Of a stretch of 64,000 nt of DNA, positions 12,267 through 23,372 are shown piece by piece; positions within the stretch are counted from its first letter, which is position 1, and the number at the start of each line of letters is the position of its first letter. The notes under the pieces are model-generated. The model was given only the letters and a program-made list of their open reading frames with translations. It ran no database searches and was not told where the DNA came from. Source of the DNA: Ophiostoma sp. CBS 140.51 (Eukaryota > Ascomycota > Sordariomycetes > Ophiostomatales > Ophiostomataceae); NCBI GenBank assembly GCA_029298735.1, contig JANSLP010000094.1, positions 36,863-100,862 of the forward strand, given 5' to 3'. A program made the position numbers and the translations under genes.

Positions 12267-12594
12267 ACATTTGACGAGTCCGTCTCTCGTTGACTAGTGT
12301 AGCCTCGCAGGTCAATTGAGTGGCCTATCATTTCTTTTGTATATGGATGTGTTGGGAGTTGCTGTCGAGATAATGTACTTTTAGGAGTGGTGGACAGGAG
12401 AGGGAACGAAGCGACCGATTTACTCAACTCGACCATACCACGCTCATCCCAGCTCTACGAACATAGAATTTAATACCACAAAAAATCAGGAAAAAAAATA
12501 AGCTCGAATAAGTCGACAAAGGACAAAGCTATCAAATGCATGCTTTCCTAGCCGAGGCCTGGCCCTAAGCCTCCTCGTCTACTCATCGTCTAAT
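12267..12594. other. Convergent 3' spacer RIM1 / GSH2
   Basis: A 328-bp spacer between two stop codons facing each other. It contains A-rich DNA near 12465-12510 and no reading frame; it presumably holds the two overlapping or abutting 3' untranslated regions. Confidence 0.6.
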
Positions 12595-14160
12595 CTATAC
12601 CAGGTTCACTGAGTCCATGCAGCCGAATCCGGCGGCCACACCACCCTCCTCGCTCTGGTCGCCCTTGGTGCGCAGCAGGTAGCCGGCCGACTCGTTGCGC
12701 AAAATAGAAGACGCGTCTTCTCCCTCACCACCCCAAATGCAGGTTCCGTAGATGCCCAGCTCGCAAATCACACCGCCCTGCTCAATCTGGCCATTGCGCA
12801 ATATCAAGTTGGCAACCGGGGGCGGCTCAATCAGCTCCATCAGAATGTACGACGCCCAGTGCTCGGCGGGGACCGTCTGCAGATGGGCGGGAATCTTGTC
12901 CTTGTAGTAGTTGTTGCCGCCGCCTTCGCGCTGCGGCTTGAGCACAAACTTGCGACACACGGCGGCGTCTTGAGCCCATTCACGTGCCTGGCGGCCGGCG
13001 GCCGACTCGGTGTCAAGCGGGTAGATGTTGGCAAACGTGCGACGGAGCGTGTTCTGGCTGGTGGCGTCAGGGACAAAGCGGCCGAGCTCGGAAGCAGCGC
13101 CGCCATCGGGGGATGGTGTCGCCAGCACCTGCTGCACCTTCTTTGTTCCTGCGACCTGGGTCAGCACTGTTGGGCACTTGATGGCGGCGGACCGCTCAAC
13201 CTGGTAGCGGGCCTCCCAGGCAGACTCGTCGGGGTAGTCGTCGGGGCCGTAGCCGGCGCGCATGTAAACGACAGCGACCTCAAAGTTTTGGGTGGCGGAG
13301 TGGTGGTAGATCAGAGGCCGGCGCGGCGAGCTGGTGTCGACACTCGTTTGCTTCAGGATGGCGCTGAACGGCACACGGAACACGGGCGCCTCGACTTTGT
13401 ACTCGATGTGGCGCTGGTCAAAGACGTTGCGCTCGCCGTCTTGGGTGAGGAAGGCGATGCAGCGGGGGAGGCTGCCTGAAGTGCTGGGCTCGCTGCGCTC
13501 GTACACTTCGAAAGCGGCCTGCAGGCCAGCGGCAATGTCCCGGCTACTCGTGTTGTTGGGCAGGTTGTATGCCGACTTGTCACCTCCTGCCTTGAGCAAC
13601 GGGTACTCCGTCTTGGCCAAAAACTTGTGCAGGTTTGATGCCTGGCCCGACAGGCCGCCGAACGACGCGGCAATCGTGTTGAACTCGACCTGCTTGATCT
13701 GCAGGTGCGACTCCGTCTCCTGGTGCACCAAATAGTCCGACCTGAAGATGCCCAGCGAGTGCTTGTGCGTGTAGCCGCCCTCCTTCTTGACACGCTCGTG
13801 CACAGCCCACAGCTTGGCCGTGAACTCGTCGCCACCCGCCACCTCGGCCACGATCCGTCCCAAAAAGGCCTCGTCCTGGCTGATCTTGGCGTACAGCTCG
13901 TTGTACGCCTGCTGTGCGCCCTGCGCCTCCTCAAAGCACGACCGCGAGAACGGGCTCGGGAACAGCGTCACCGGCGCCGACATGGCCAGTGTGCTGGCGA
14001 GCTCGGCCTCGGTAGCACTGATGGCCGCTGGTGGTGGCCGCACCGTCAGGCCATTGGCTATGCTCCAGTCCTTGATCACCTGCACGAACCGCAAAGTCTC
14101 GGCCTCATCCACGGCCGGCGGGTAGGCCGAGGCGACGGCGCCCTGGGCGGATGTGGTCAT
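12595..14160 (-). CDS. GSH2: Glutathione synthetase
   Basis: A single uninterrupted exon of 521 residues, the normal length of eukaryotic glutathione synthetases. It catalyses the ATP-dependent joining of gamma-glutamylcysteine and glycine, the second step of glutathione synthesis in the cytosol. Family marks seen: FRSDYLVH and IKQVEFNTIAASFGGL (substrate site, residues ~135-170), the glycine-rich ATP loop KPQREGGGNN at 408-417, MELIEPP near 441, and a C-terminal segment with GGV-x-AGFG. The protein matches the family along its whole length, so no intron is needed. The start ATG is preceded on the coding strand by an 11-base C run at 14166-14176. It is divergent from the SNF2 gene across 2 kb. 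Confidence 0.95.
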   Translation of the reverse strand: MTTSAQGAVASAYPPAVDEAETLRFVQVIKDWSIANGLTVRPPPAAISATEAELASTLAMSAPVTLFPSPFSRSCFEEAQGAQQAYNELYAKISQDEAFLGRIVAEVAGGDEFTAKLWAVHERVKKEGGYTHKHSLGIFRSDYLVHQETESHLQIKQVEFNTIAASFGGLSGQASNLHKFLAKTEYPLLKAGGDKSAYNLPNNTSSRDIAAGLQAAFEVYERSEPSTSGSLPRCIAFLTQDGERNVFDQRHIEYKVEAPVFRVPFSAILKQTSVDTSSPRRPLIYHHSATQNFEVAVVYMRAGYGPDDYPDESAWEARYQVERSAAIKCPTVLTQVAGTKKVQQVLATPSPDGGAASELGRFVPDATSQNTLRRTFANIYPLDTESAAGRQAREWAQDAAVCRKFVLKPQREGGGNNYYKDKIPAHLQTVPAEHWASYILMELIEPPPVANLILRNGQIEQGGVICELGIYGTCIWGGEGEDASSILRNESAGYLLRTKGDQSEEGGVAAGFGCMDSVNLV

Positions 14161-16137
14161 TGTTTGGGGGGGGGGGTGAACGGAAGAAAAACAAGGAGGG
14201 GTCGTTGAAGTGACCGAGCACGGACTTGCGAGACCGACAACGTCAACAAAATGAAATTGTTATGAGTTCAAGATCGTGATGTATGAAAAGATAAACACTG
14301 ACAAAGACAGAAGGCGCGGCTAACTATTGCGTGCAAAAAGCGCAGGAAAGCGCAACACTAAAAGCCGCCGTTCCTTCTCTACAATTCTTCAACTATTACA
14401 AAGCGACAGCCGCGCCCAGCCGGCGATGGCGACTTGTCAACGGGGCTGCCGCTATTACAGCGCTATGTGAGCAGAGCTAGCGGGATCATACCCCCACATC
14501 CACCCCCCTTACAAAGGTCCGGACCGGAGCTGTTGTGTACTCAAGCTCTACACAGTAGATGCTTAAACATTGACATGGTGAATCTTTCTGTTCATGTAAT
14601 TTAATTCATGTTTTATTTATATCTTCTTAAATCGGCGTGCTATTTGCTCATATTTTTGTGTTTCAAATTATTTTCAAATTATATTTTTCATTAGTAAATA
14701 CAAGACCGAAAAAATATCATATTTAACAAAAAGGAAAAAAAAAGCAAAGAAAAAAGTTTAGCCATGTTCCATCTCCAATGACTAGCCTACAAACAATGCA
14801 TGGACATGAAAGAATACTTATTAGAATACTCCCTGCAAGGCCAACCAGAATCTACAAGTAACAAGTCACACAGAAGACAACAGCAATATGCGACTGGAGT
14901 TGTAGACCGGCTGGGCAAGGATCGTCACTACAGTACTTAGTATCTCGGCGAAAATTGCACCTGTTCATCTCCAGACTCCCATCCAAGCTTGATCTGAAGT
15001 TCAAATCCATACAATTCTGTAAGCATATCATGGGTGCGTCTGCTCACTTAGGAAGTAGGTTTCCTCAGTTTCTTTCCTTCAATATCATCCTTTGAAGGTC
15101 ACGTGAGCTCATGCGGCACGGAATGCATGCCTCTTGACGGCGGATTCTTTTAAAGGCATTGGGCGGCTCATGTTCAGCCTAAAGTGCAAGCTATGAATTG
15201 ATTACTGAAACTCTATATGAGGCTTAATTAATTCACCGAGGCAAGTGATTAAATGAACAAGTCAAACGGAACTGAACGCCAAACTGAGAAGGGTCTGAGA
15301 CCATTGTGAGAGAACGGATATACCGATATTCCTCTATGGGGGCACACTCCCCGCGCTACGATGCCCCCATCGCGGGTGCTTTACGCGCTCTGCCGCACGC
15401 GTTTGCTGACGATTTCCAGGGCCGTTTTAGGCGGCGACTCTTTTTTTTTCTTCGACCTCACTCCTGGAAGAGGCCACACGAGGCACCCCTTGCATCGACG
15501 ACTCAACGACTGGTTCTTGTGAGCCAAGGGTGAGAAGGACGACACGCATACGGGCAGACATTCATCGACGACCCTCCCAAATTGCTCGAGCTCCTCTAGC
15601 GGCGCATTGTTTGCGCTCAGTGCTCTCTGCCCCTCGTCGCCTTTTTACTTTTTGCGCCAGACCTCGTCACTCGTTTGCCCGCGAACCTCGACCACTAGAA
15701 CCTCGACTCAAGCGACATTTTGTTTTTTTATTTCATCAATAGGGCTATTTGGCCTGTTTCGATCCACTGCATAGCTCGGCCTCGTAGGCTCTTTTTTGCC
15801 TGCCTCAGATTCATCTCATCTTATCACATCTTTGGTGGCGAATACGACCACTCAACAAATTTCATTTTCGGTTTATTCTAATCTCATGATTTTCATTAGC
15901 ACAACCTCATTTTCCCATCACCTACGACTTCTGGAGCCCTCAAAATTTTATTAGCATTTATTGTTTTGTCGACCATCTTGCTTTTTTGAACCAGATGCAC
16001 CTCCGAGTAAGTGGCAACCTCTTCTTCTTATACTTGTTTTCATACACGCCCCCTTTTCGTCTCTCACCACCCTCAATGTCTCATTCACTCACATTGTTTT
16101 TGTCCACAGATATTTACTTTCCCGGAGGGCTGCCACC
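14161..16137. promoter_or_regulatory. Divergent GSH2 / SNF2 spacer
   Basis: About 2 kb with no supported gene. Near GSH2 there is an 11-base G run (14166-14176) and two direct AAAGCGCA words 10 bp apart (14338 and 14348), followed by an AGCGCT at 14459. The middle, 14560-14780, is A/T-rich. From about 15560 the + strand becomes pyrimidine-rich, as expected for the leader of the SNF2 gene, which contains a probable intron at 16007-16109. Confidence 0.55.
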
Positions 16138-16157
16138 ATGTCAGGCAGCGGAGGTAA
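15995..16157 (+). promoter_or_regulatory. Overlapping upstream ORF in the SNF2 leader
   Basis: An upstream ATG at 15995 is followed by four codons, then the leader intron donor. If the intron 16007-16109 is spliced, the frame continues for 19 codons in all and ends at TAA 16155-16157, inside the main coding region and out of frame with it. Without splicing the same ATG reads to 16195, also past the main start. Either way it should reduce translation from 16138 if transcripts begin upstream of 15995; the transcript start is not visible from sequence. Confidence 0.5.
16007..16109 (+). other. Probable 5'-UTR intron of the SNF2 gene
   Basis: GTAAGT donor at 16007 and a T-rich tract ending in CCACAG at 16109, 103 bp. 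It removes an internal ATG and brings the leader to the strong GCCACCATG start context at 16138. Confidence 0.6.
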
Positions 16158-19100
16158 CAATAATGACCCGTTCGAGTGGTCGAATGAGCGTCTAATCCAG
16201 GAGCTATGCACAACAAAACGTTCTTGGGCAGCACCACCACCGAAACGATGGCCAGATCCAGCATTGCTGTCTGCCAAGCTCGAGGAGCACGATCTCGACG
16301 GTGAAACCATTCTCTGCTACGAAGACTACATGGGCCAAGGAGGCTTTGAGTCGCTGTGTGCCGACTTGGGCATCACCAAGATCCCCCACAAGCTGTCGTT
16401 GCGTGTGGCCATCAAGACGTTCCAGAAGATGAGCCCTGGCTACCGGGCGTGGAAGACATCACAGGCTGCCAGCGACAACAACGAGCCTGTCACGATACCG
16501 TCGCCGTCACCTACGAAGACCTTGACAAGCACGACAGAAAGAACACCTGCTGCTGCCCCAGCGGTACAGAACGGCGAAGGCCATGCCGCCCTGACAGCGC
16601 CAAAACCAGCGCCAAAACCAGCACCGGAACCGGCCCCAGCTGTTGTTGTTGGCACGAGTAACAGCACTTCAAATGGCATCGCAAATGGCACTGCCGATGC
16701 CAAGAACGGACACTCCTACCCGGACGCCATGCAAATCGATACGCCACAACCACCACCGACCAGTCCTCTTGACCGGTCTAAGAAACGCAAGAGGGTGATG
16801 CCGACAAACGTTTCTTCCACAACCCGGCCGCGCAAAGCCCGTTCTAACGGACCCTTTGGTGATTCAGCTACGGTCACAATGGATACCGGCTCGAATGGAC
16901 TCTGGAAGAAGAGCAAAAGGGGTGCGTACCTGGGCGATTGGAGCCTCACTAGGTATACGCTGCTCCAAGGTGCCGATCCGCTCGACCCGAACAATACAGA
17001 CGACGAGGATGACGGCGACTCCGACTTTGGCTGGTCTGCTCCACGACCCATTCCCAGCGGACGGCGACTTCAAGTCCACCGGACCCTGCAGCACTACTTT
17101 CAACCGAGCAAAACATCTATTCCTCACCTGGGCCGCACACGCACAGCACAAGCCAGCGATCCTCTCGGACTTGGTGCCAACCCAGCAGAGGACGACGAAG
17201 TTCTTCCTGCACTGGGCGAGTCTGACGACGAAGGCTACGACACCGAGACCTGGGAGGCCATGGAACTGGAAGCCAAGGAGCGAGAGCGGGAGAAGAACAA
17301 CAACGGCGAACCAAAGAAGAAGGGCCAGTTCCTCCCCATCGAGACGGTAGACACCGTCCTTGTCGAGGCCATTCGCGACATTGAAAAGAAATGGGCCGAA
17401 AAGAAGATGGACAAGCGCCGCCGCAGCGAGCACAAGCTGTGGAACAAGGCCCGCCGCGATGGTTCCCGCAAGTTGTTGATGAGCAGGGCCCGCGAAGAGT
17501 CTGATAAGCTTGGCCAGCGCATTGACAAGCTCGTGCAAGAGATACGGCAGGTCGCGTGGAAGAACGAAAAGGAGATCCGGCTCCAGTCCGCTGTGCTCGA
17601 ATTGAGTATTGAGGAACGGCAAGATGCTCGCTGGAGAGCTCGACTGTACTCGTCCCCGACGGCGCCAACAAAAGTGGTCGTCGCTAGAACTGCGCCCCGC
17701 CGCCGTCTGTCGTCCAAGGCTGCCCGGCTCAAGGCGCTTGAAAACGACGAGGAGATTTTGACAAGTTCATCGAGCGAGGGCGATTACGACGACGACCCGC
17801 GGATGCACAACTTTATCATCAACGATGAAATTGTTGGTGCGCTTGCCAGCGGCGGTGGTTTGATGGATCTCGATGGCGACGGCAATGGTACACTTTCCGA
17901 CGGACCTATGAGCATGTCGGACGGCAACGGCGCTGATGATAAGGACGACAACGAGGGTGGTCGTGCAACACGGTCTTCAAGCATGAACTCGGAAGAGCAG
18001 GAAATTATTAGACGCCTCGATGCTCAGTACGAGAGCAGGATCTTTGGGATAACAAAGGCCCCCTTGGAGATATGCAGGCAGGACAGGGAGCCTGGGCCAC
18101 CCCCAAGGCCCTTGGCTGATTTTCACAAGCTGGACGGAGTTCAAGGCTTGCTGGGCTTGCTGGATGTAGACTTTTCACTCGAAGACATGCCTGCCATCGT
18201 CGACAAGGGCGTTTCTTATTGGGAAGCCGCTGGAGATGTCACTCGCCTACTCTGCACCATCTTCTGGACCGCCGACCGTGAGCAGCTCTCGCGGCTGGTC
18301 GACTACTGCTCTGCGACGACAGACGTCGACGTCGTTTGGAGAAACTTTTGCGTTCCTGTCCTTGAGAACGAAGGCGACACGAGCGTACCTCGTACCGGCC
18401 CCGAGGACGATACCACGGCCTTTACCCGCTACTTCTACATTTTTGTGTCCTGCCGCGACCTGCCGTTTCGCAATTTTGATCCCAAGGGCGAAGTCATGAA
18501 AGTTTTCATCGAGCATAAGCAGGGGCAGCTTGGCAAATTTTGCGTGAAGCTGCGGACTCTTGCACCCTACTTTATCGAGATTAAAACGAAATCGATCACA
18601 CCGCTGCCGGATACGGCCCCGACTGCTGCTTCTACCTCGACTTCTACTGCCGTCCCTGGCCCGAGTACTGCTGTCCGGACTGGCATTGAAGTGGTCGACA
18701 TTGAAAGCGACGAAGACGACGAAGACGAAGATGACGAGCTCGACATTTATGATGTCCGGCCCGTTGCACGCCGCAATGTCTTTGACGACGACTCCGACTC
18801 CGATGATGATGTTATTTTCTCACATTCTCTCAATCGGCGTCGCCACATTCGCAAAGACCAAGGCGCTCAAGACCTGCGCGACCAGGACAAAGCCCGGCAC
18901 CAGGAACAGGAGAACCGTCGTAAGGCCCTTTATGAAAGCCTTGCGCAGTCGGGAACTCTGTCCCAGGATCAGACCCGGCTTATCATCAACACGGCCAAGG
19001 ATGCACACCACGGCATAGTCTATGTTAACGACTGGATCGGCCGCAACATCCGAGACCACCAGATAGAGGGTGTGCGTTTCATGTGGAACCAGATCATTGC

Positions 19101-22100
19101 GCCCCCAGAGTCGCGGCAGGGCTGTTTGCTCGCCCACACAATGGGTCTCGGCAAGACAATGCAAGTCATTACCTTGCTTGTCGCCATCGCCGAAGCTGCC
19201 AAGTCGCCCGACGAGTCCATCTCCTCCCAGATCCCTGACGATCTTAAGCAGTCTAAGACACTTATTTTGTGCCCGTCGGGCCTTGTTGAAAACTGGCTGG
19301 ACGAGCTGCTGGCCTGGGCACAGAGGGACACACTCGGCCGCGCATACAGTGTCACATCTAGCATGCATAACATCGCGCGGATGGACACGATACGCCAATG
19401 GGCCATTGAGGGCGGTACAATGGTGATTGGCTACCCCATGTTCCTTCAAGTTCTCAAAGAGTTTGGCGAGGAGGCCTCGAATCTGTTGGAGCAGACGCCC
19501 AACATCGTTATTGCCGACGAGGCGCACACGTTGAAGAACTCCAAGTCGCGCATTCACCAAGTCACCCGCGACTTCCGCACGTCGGCGCGCATCGCTATGA
19601 CGGGCTCGCCGCTGGCCAACTCTGTGGACGAGTACCACAGCATGATCAACTGGGTGGCACCCAACTACCTGGCTGCCAGAGACGAGTTTCGTGCCACTTA
19701 CTCGAACCCGATTCGCGAGGGTTTCTACCGCGACAGTACCAAGCCACAGCGTCGCCATGCCGTCAAGATGCTCAAGGTTCTCAAGGACACGGTCGCGCCC
19801 AAGATCCACCGTGCCACGATTGCCTCGCTGCAGGGCGTTCTGCCAGAGAAGCGCGAGTTTATCCTATTCTTACCCCTCACGCCGCTCCAGATGCGCGTGT
19901 ACAAGATCTTTGTCGAGGGGGTGAATGCTGCCAGTTTTATGCCCGGTATTAGCTCGACCGTGCAGCTCTGGAACACAATGGTCAACCTGACGCTCTTGTT
20001 GGCACACCCCAAGATCTTCAAGATGCGGCTCGAAGAGATGAAGAAGCACAAACCAACTACGGCACGCAGCGGCACTCTGCCGAAAGAGATGATCGACGCG
20101 CTCTCCGTTGCGGTTGAGTCCCCTAACATTGACTCGCCAATGCATTCGGCCAAGATCATGGTGCTCATTGGGATTTTGGACGAGGCCAAGCGTGCGGGCG
20201 AGAAAGTGTTGGTCTTTTCGCAGAGCATGCTGGTGCTGGATCATTTGCAAGGGATGTTTAGGCGACAGAAGCGCCGCTTCCAGCGTCTGGACGGCGACAC
20301 CATGGTCAACAAGCGCCAGGCGCAGGTCAAGGATTTCAACGTCGGCACCGACGAGGTGTATCTGATCTCGACCACGGCGGGCGGTGTCGGCCTCAACATT
20401 CAGGGCGCCAATCGCGTTGTCATTTTGGACTTCAAGTGGAACCCCATCAACGAGCAGCAGGCCATTGGCCGTGCCTACCGCATTGGCCAGACCCGCCGCG
20501 TCTTTGTGTACTGGCTCATCATGGACGGCACTTTCGAGACAGTGCTGCACGACCAGGCCGTCTTCAAGACCCAGCTCGCCTCCCGCGTTGTCGACAAGAA
20601 GAACCCACAGGCCTGGGCCGACCAGGTGCGCAACTACACCAAGGACCCGGAGATCCCTCGCATCATGTACGAAACGATTGCCAAGCAAGAAGGCAAAGAT
20701 GTCGTGCTGGATGCGCTCGTGCGGCCCGGCGCACCCACCAACGGCCGCATCTGCCGCGTTATTTCGACCGACACATTTGAGCAGGAGGAACCCGAGGAGT
20801 CCCTCACAAACGAAGAGCTTCTCGAGACGGCCAACCTCGTCAACATGAACCGGATGCGCCTGCGGAGTGGTACTGTTCTGGGCAGTGCTGTCGCTGCCGG
20901 GTTTGAGGCTGGCTTCCAGGTCGTCGGTGCACCGGGCATGCCTCCACCGGCAGAAGCGGCCACGATCCCACGGCTCGAGCGCACACAGGTCGACGGTGCT
21001 AGCTTCCCGCCGACGACACTGGCAGCATCGCGAGCCATAGCTCATGTAGCGGCTACGAGACACACAGAGCCACAGGCCTCCGCCACCCCCCCCTATTTGG
21101 TGCTGGCCTCGCAGTCACAGCAACCGGCACAGACGCCCGCACCCGCACAAAACCAGAATCCGATCCCGAGCATGTACGCCCACGATTCGTTCATCACCCA
21201 GCCGCCTGGCTTGCCCATGCAGATTAGCTCGCAGAACGCGCCCAAGCTGTCCAAGCCGCCGCAGCTGCCGGCACAGCTGCCAGCACAGCCAGCCCCGCCC
21301 AAACGTCCCTCGCCACGACTCCCGCCGCCACCGCCTACCATGACAGTTCCGTCGAATGGCCACAGCACAGTAGACAACGATTGGTTTTTCGACCCAGTGC
21401 CAGAGCCTGCTGCGGCACCTGCACCGGCACCGGCTCCGTTATCGATGGCGAGACCGTTGTCCACCCCAGCACCCGTATCAATGCCGAGAACTATACCCAC
21501 TTCAGCACCGGCACTAGAGTCGGAAGCGGCACAAGGATTGAGACCGGAACGATTTCTCCAACTGCCTCCACTCCCATTGGCAGGAAGCTCGGACGATTTC
21601 ATCAACTCGTTGACAGATAAGCTTCTCAACGGTAGCATCCCACAACAACAATGCATTTATAAGCTCCAGACAGCAGACCTCCTGGCTCGCAGGACGGTTG
21701 AGGATATGACCACCTTCTTTGTGTCATCAGGTCTGCCTGCCAAAGCACACTGGGGCCGTCTCAACCACCTCGCCCGCTCGTCGCCGGAATTCGTTGAGGC
21801 TGCTGTGTTCGGCATGATCAACCCCCAGCTGCTGGCCACCTTCAATGCGATGGAAGAGCGACAGATGACCGACTGCATCAATGCGGCCATGGCCGAGATT
21901 GACACCCGGCCGAGCGAGTACAACTACGATACGACACCCAACACCTGTACCTTGCTTGCCAACCAAAAGACCGTGATTCGCATCCTGGAGCGCAAACTGT
22001 TTGAGCGCTCATGGACGAGGCCGGACAAGGCCATGCGGAATCTCATGGTAGCCAAGAAACTGGCGGCGACGGCCGTATTGATACATATACAGGAACACCA

Positions 22101-23372
22101 GATCCCGCTCCTCACACGCTGTGCGGTCCGCGCGTTCCGCGACCCCGTCTTTGCCAATGCCTTTGCCATGCCCGATTTTGACTACGATGGCTGGGCCGCC
22201 ATAACGCTTGCACAAGAAGACCATTTTGTGCGCCGGTTGCACTTCCGACACATGACGGAATACCCGCAGGAGTACCAAAACGGGTACCTCAAGGTTCTGT
22301 ACTCGCCAGGTGACAACTCGCCCTTGCCGCCGCGCACAACTCTGAACAGCAAGAATACGGTAGCACGCACCGCTAAGCCCGAGCCGATGGACGACACCGC
22401 GCTCAACGACATTCCGAGCCGGCCGCACTCGCTGGCCGGCACCGGTACTGGTGGCCGGGCTAGCTTTGACGAGTCATTTTCAACGGCAGCGGCAGCAACT
22501 CCACCTTCCAGGCCACTTGGCCGTGTCGTGCATGCCCATGGCCAAGGTGAGACTCGATCCGAAGCGGGTGGTACCCCAGTGCGCGCCAAAGATCCTGATG
22601 TGAGTTCCCTGTCCTACCCCTACGTAATACAAAACACACCCAGCTAACCATTATACAGCACGTCAAGCACCATCTCAAGCGGTCGCAGAGTCGGAACCAC
22701 GAGACCCTCGACCGCGGCCCGATGGGTCTGGGACGTAGCGACGGTGCAGGGCCGGCCCCTAGAGAGGGTGGTGCCCGTCCTCGCATGAGCAGTGACCTAA
22801 TAGCGATGCGCGAGGTGATGGAGCGCAGACAGCGCAAGACGGCCGCACAGTCGTCGACATCTCCGCCGCAGGCATCGCAAGCATCGCAAGCACAACAGGC
22901 GCCACCGCAGGAGCCACATCGACGCTCACCAAATAACCCTTCGCTGAATTTGCCTAACATGCCAGCCGAGTGGCAGCGAGCCGCCCGTGGCAATACCACC
23001 TACACATCCAAGTCGGGCAACGCCATGTCCCAGGCAGCAGCATCGCAGCTACCCATGCCTCCACAGCCGCAGCCGGAGCAGCAGCCAGTCAACGCTTTTG
23101 TGCCTGAAACACAAAACTTCCACCGGGGCCACCCGCGGATCGACCCGGCCTCGCAACTGCAACGCGGTCAACATGGTCAACAGACGCCACATAAGAGCCG
23201 CAGCCAGCTCGAACGCGAACTTCTGGAGGCTGACCGGCGGCAACAGAGCGCCAAGAAGGACAAGAACGATGGCAACGGCAACAACAAGCCCAAGATCCTT
23301 CCGCCGCCGCCGAGACGGACTTCGGGACCGCAAGCAGGCGACAATGCCCGCAACCCCTTCGTTGTTGACTAG
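16138..23372 (+). CDS. SNF2-family chromatin remodelling ATPase (ATRX/RAD54-like)
   Basis: Exons 16138-22599 and 22659-23372 (59-bp intron, GTGAGT donor, CTAAC branch site, phase 0) give 2,391 residues. The start is chosen for its textbook GCCACCATG context; the frame stays open upstream only through non-ATG codons. Order of parts: a SAM-like helical domain at ~13-105, an acidic and basic low-complexity region with a D/E run near 855-885, the SNF2 ATPase, a Pro/Ala/Gln-rich linker, a second folded region at ~1800-2070, and a polar Gln/Pro tail. In the ATPase, Walker A is LAHTMGLGKT (Lys in MGLGKT, 1002-1007), the Walker B box is DEAH at 1127-1130, and motif VI is QAIGRAYR at 1441-1448. The LAHxMGLGKT form and the H-Q-x-E-GVRFMWN entry resemble ATRX/ARIP4 more than Rad54 itself. 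It should slide or evict nucleosomes in the nucleus; no ADD finger or chromodomain is visible. The exact orthologue is not known to me. Confidence 0.88.

Noticed and set aside
15961..16137. 59-codon N-terminal extension of the SNF2 protein
   Set aside because: It begins at TTG, not ATG, and crosses a probable leader intron; the ATG at 16138 has an ideal context.
19870..21063. 397-codon minus-strand frame opposite the SNF2 ATPase
   Set aside because: Antisense shadow of the helicase C-terminal domain.
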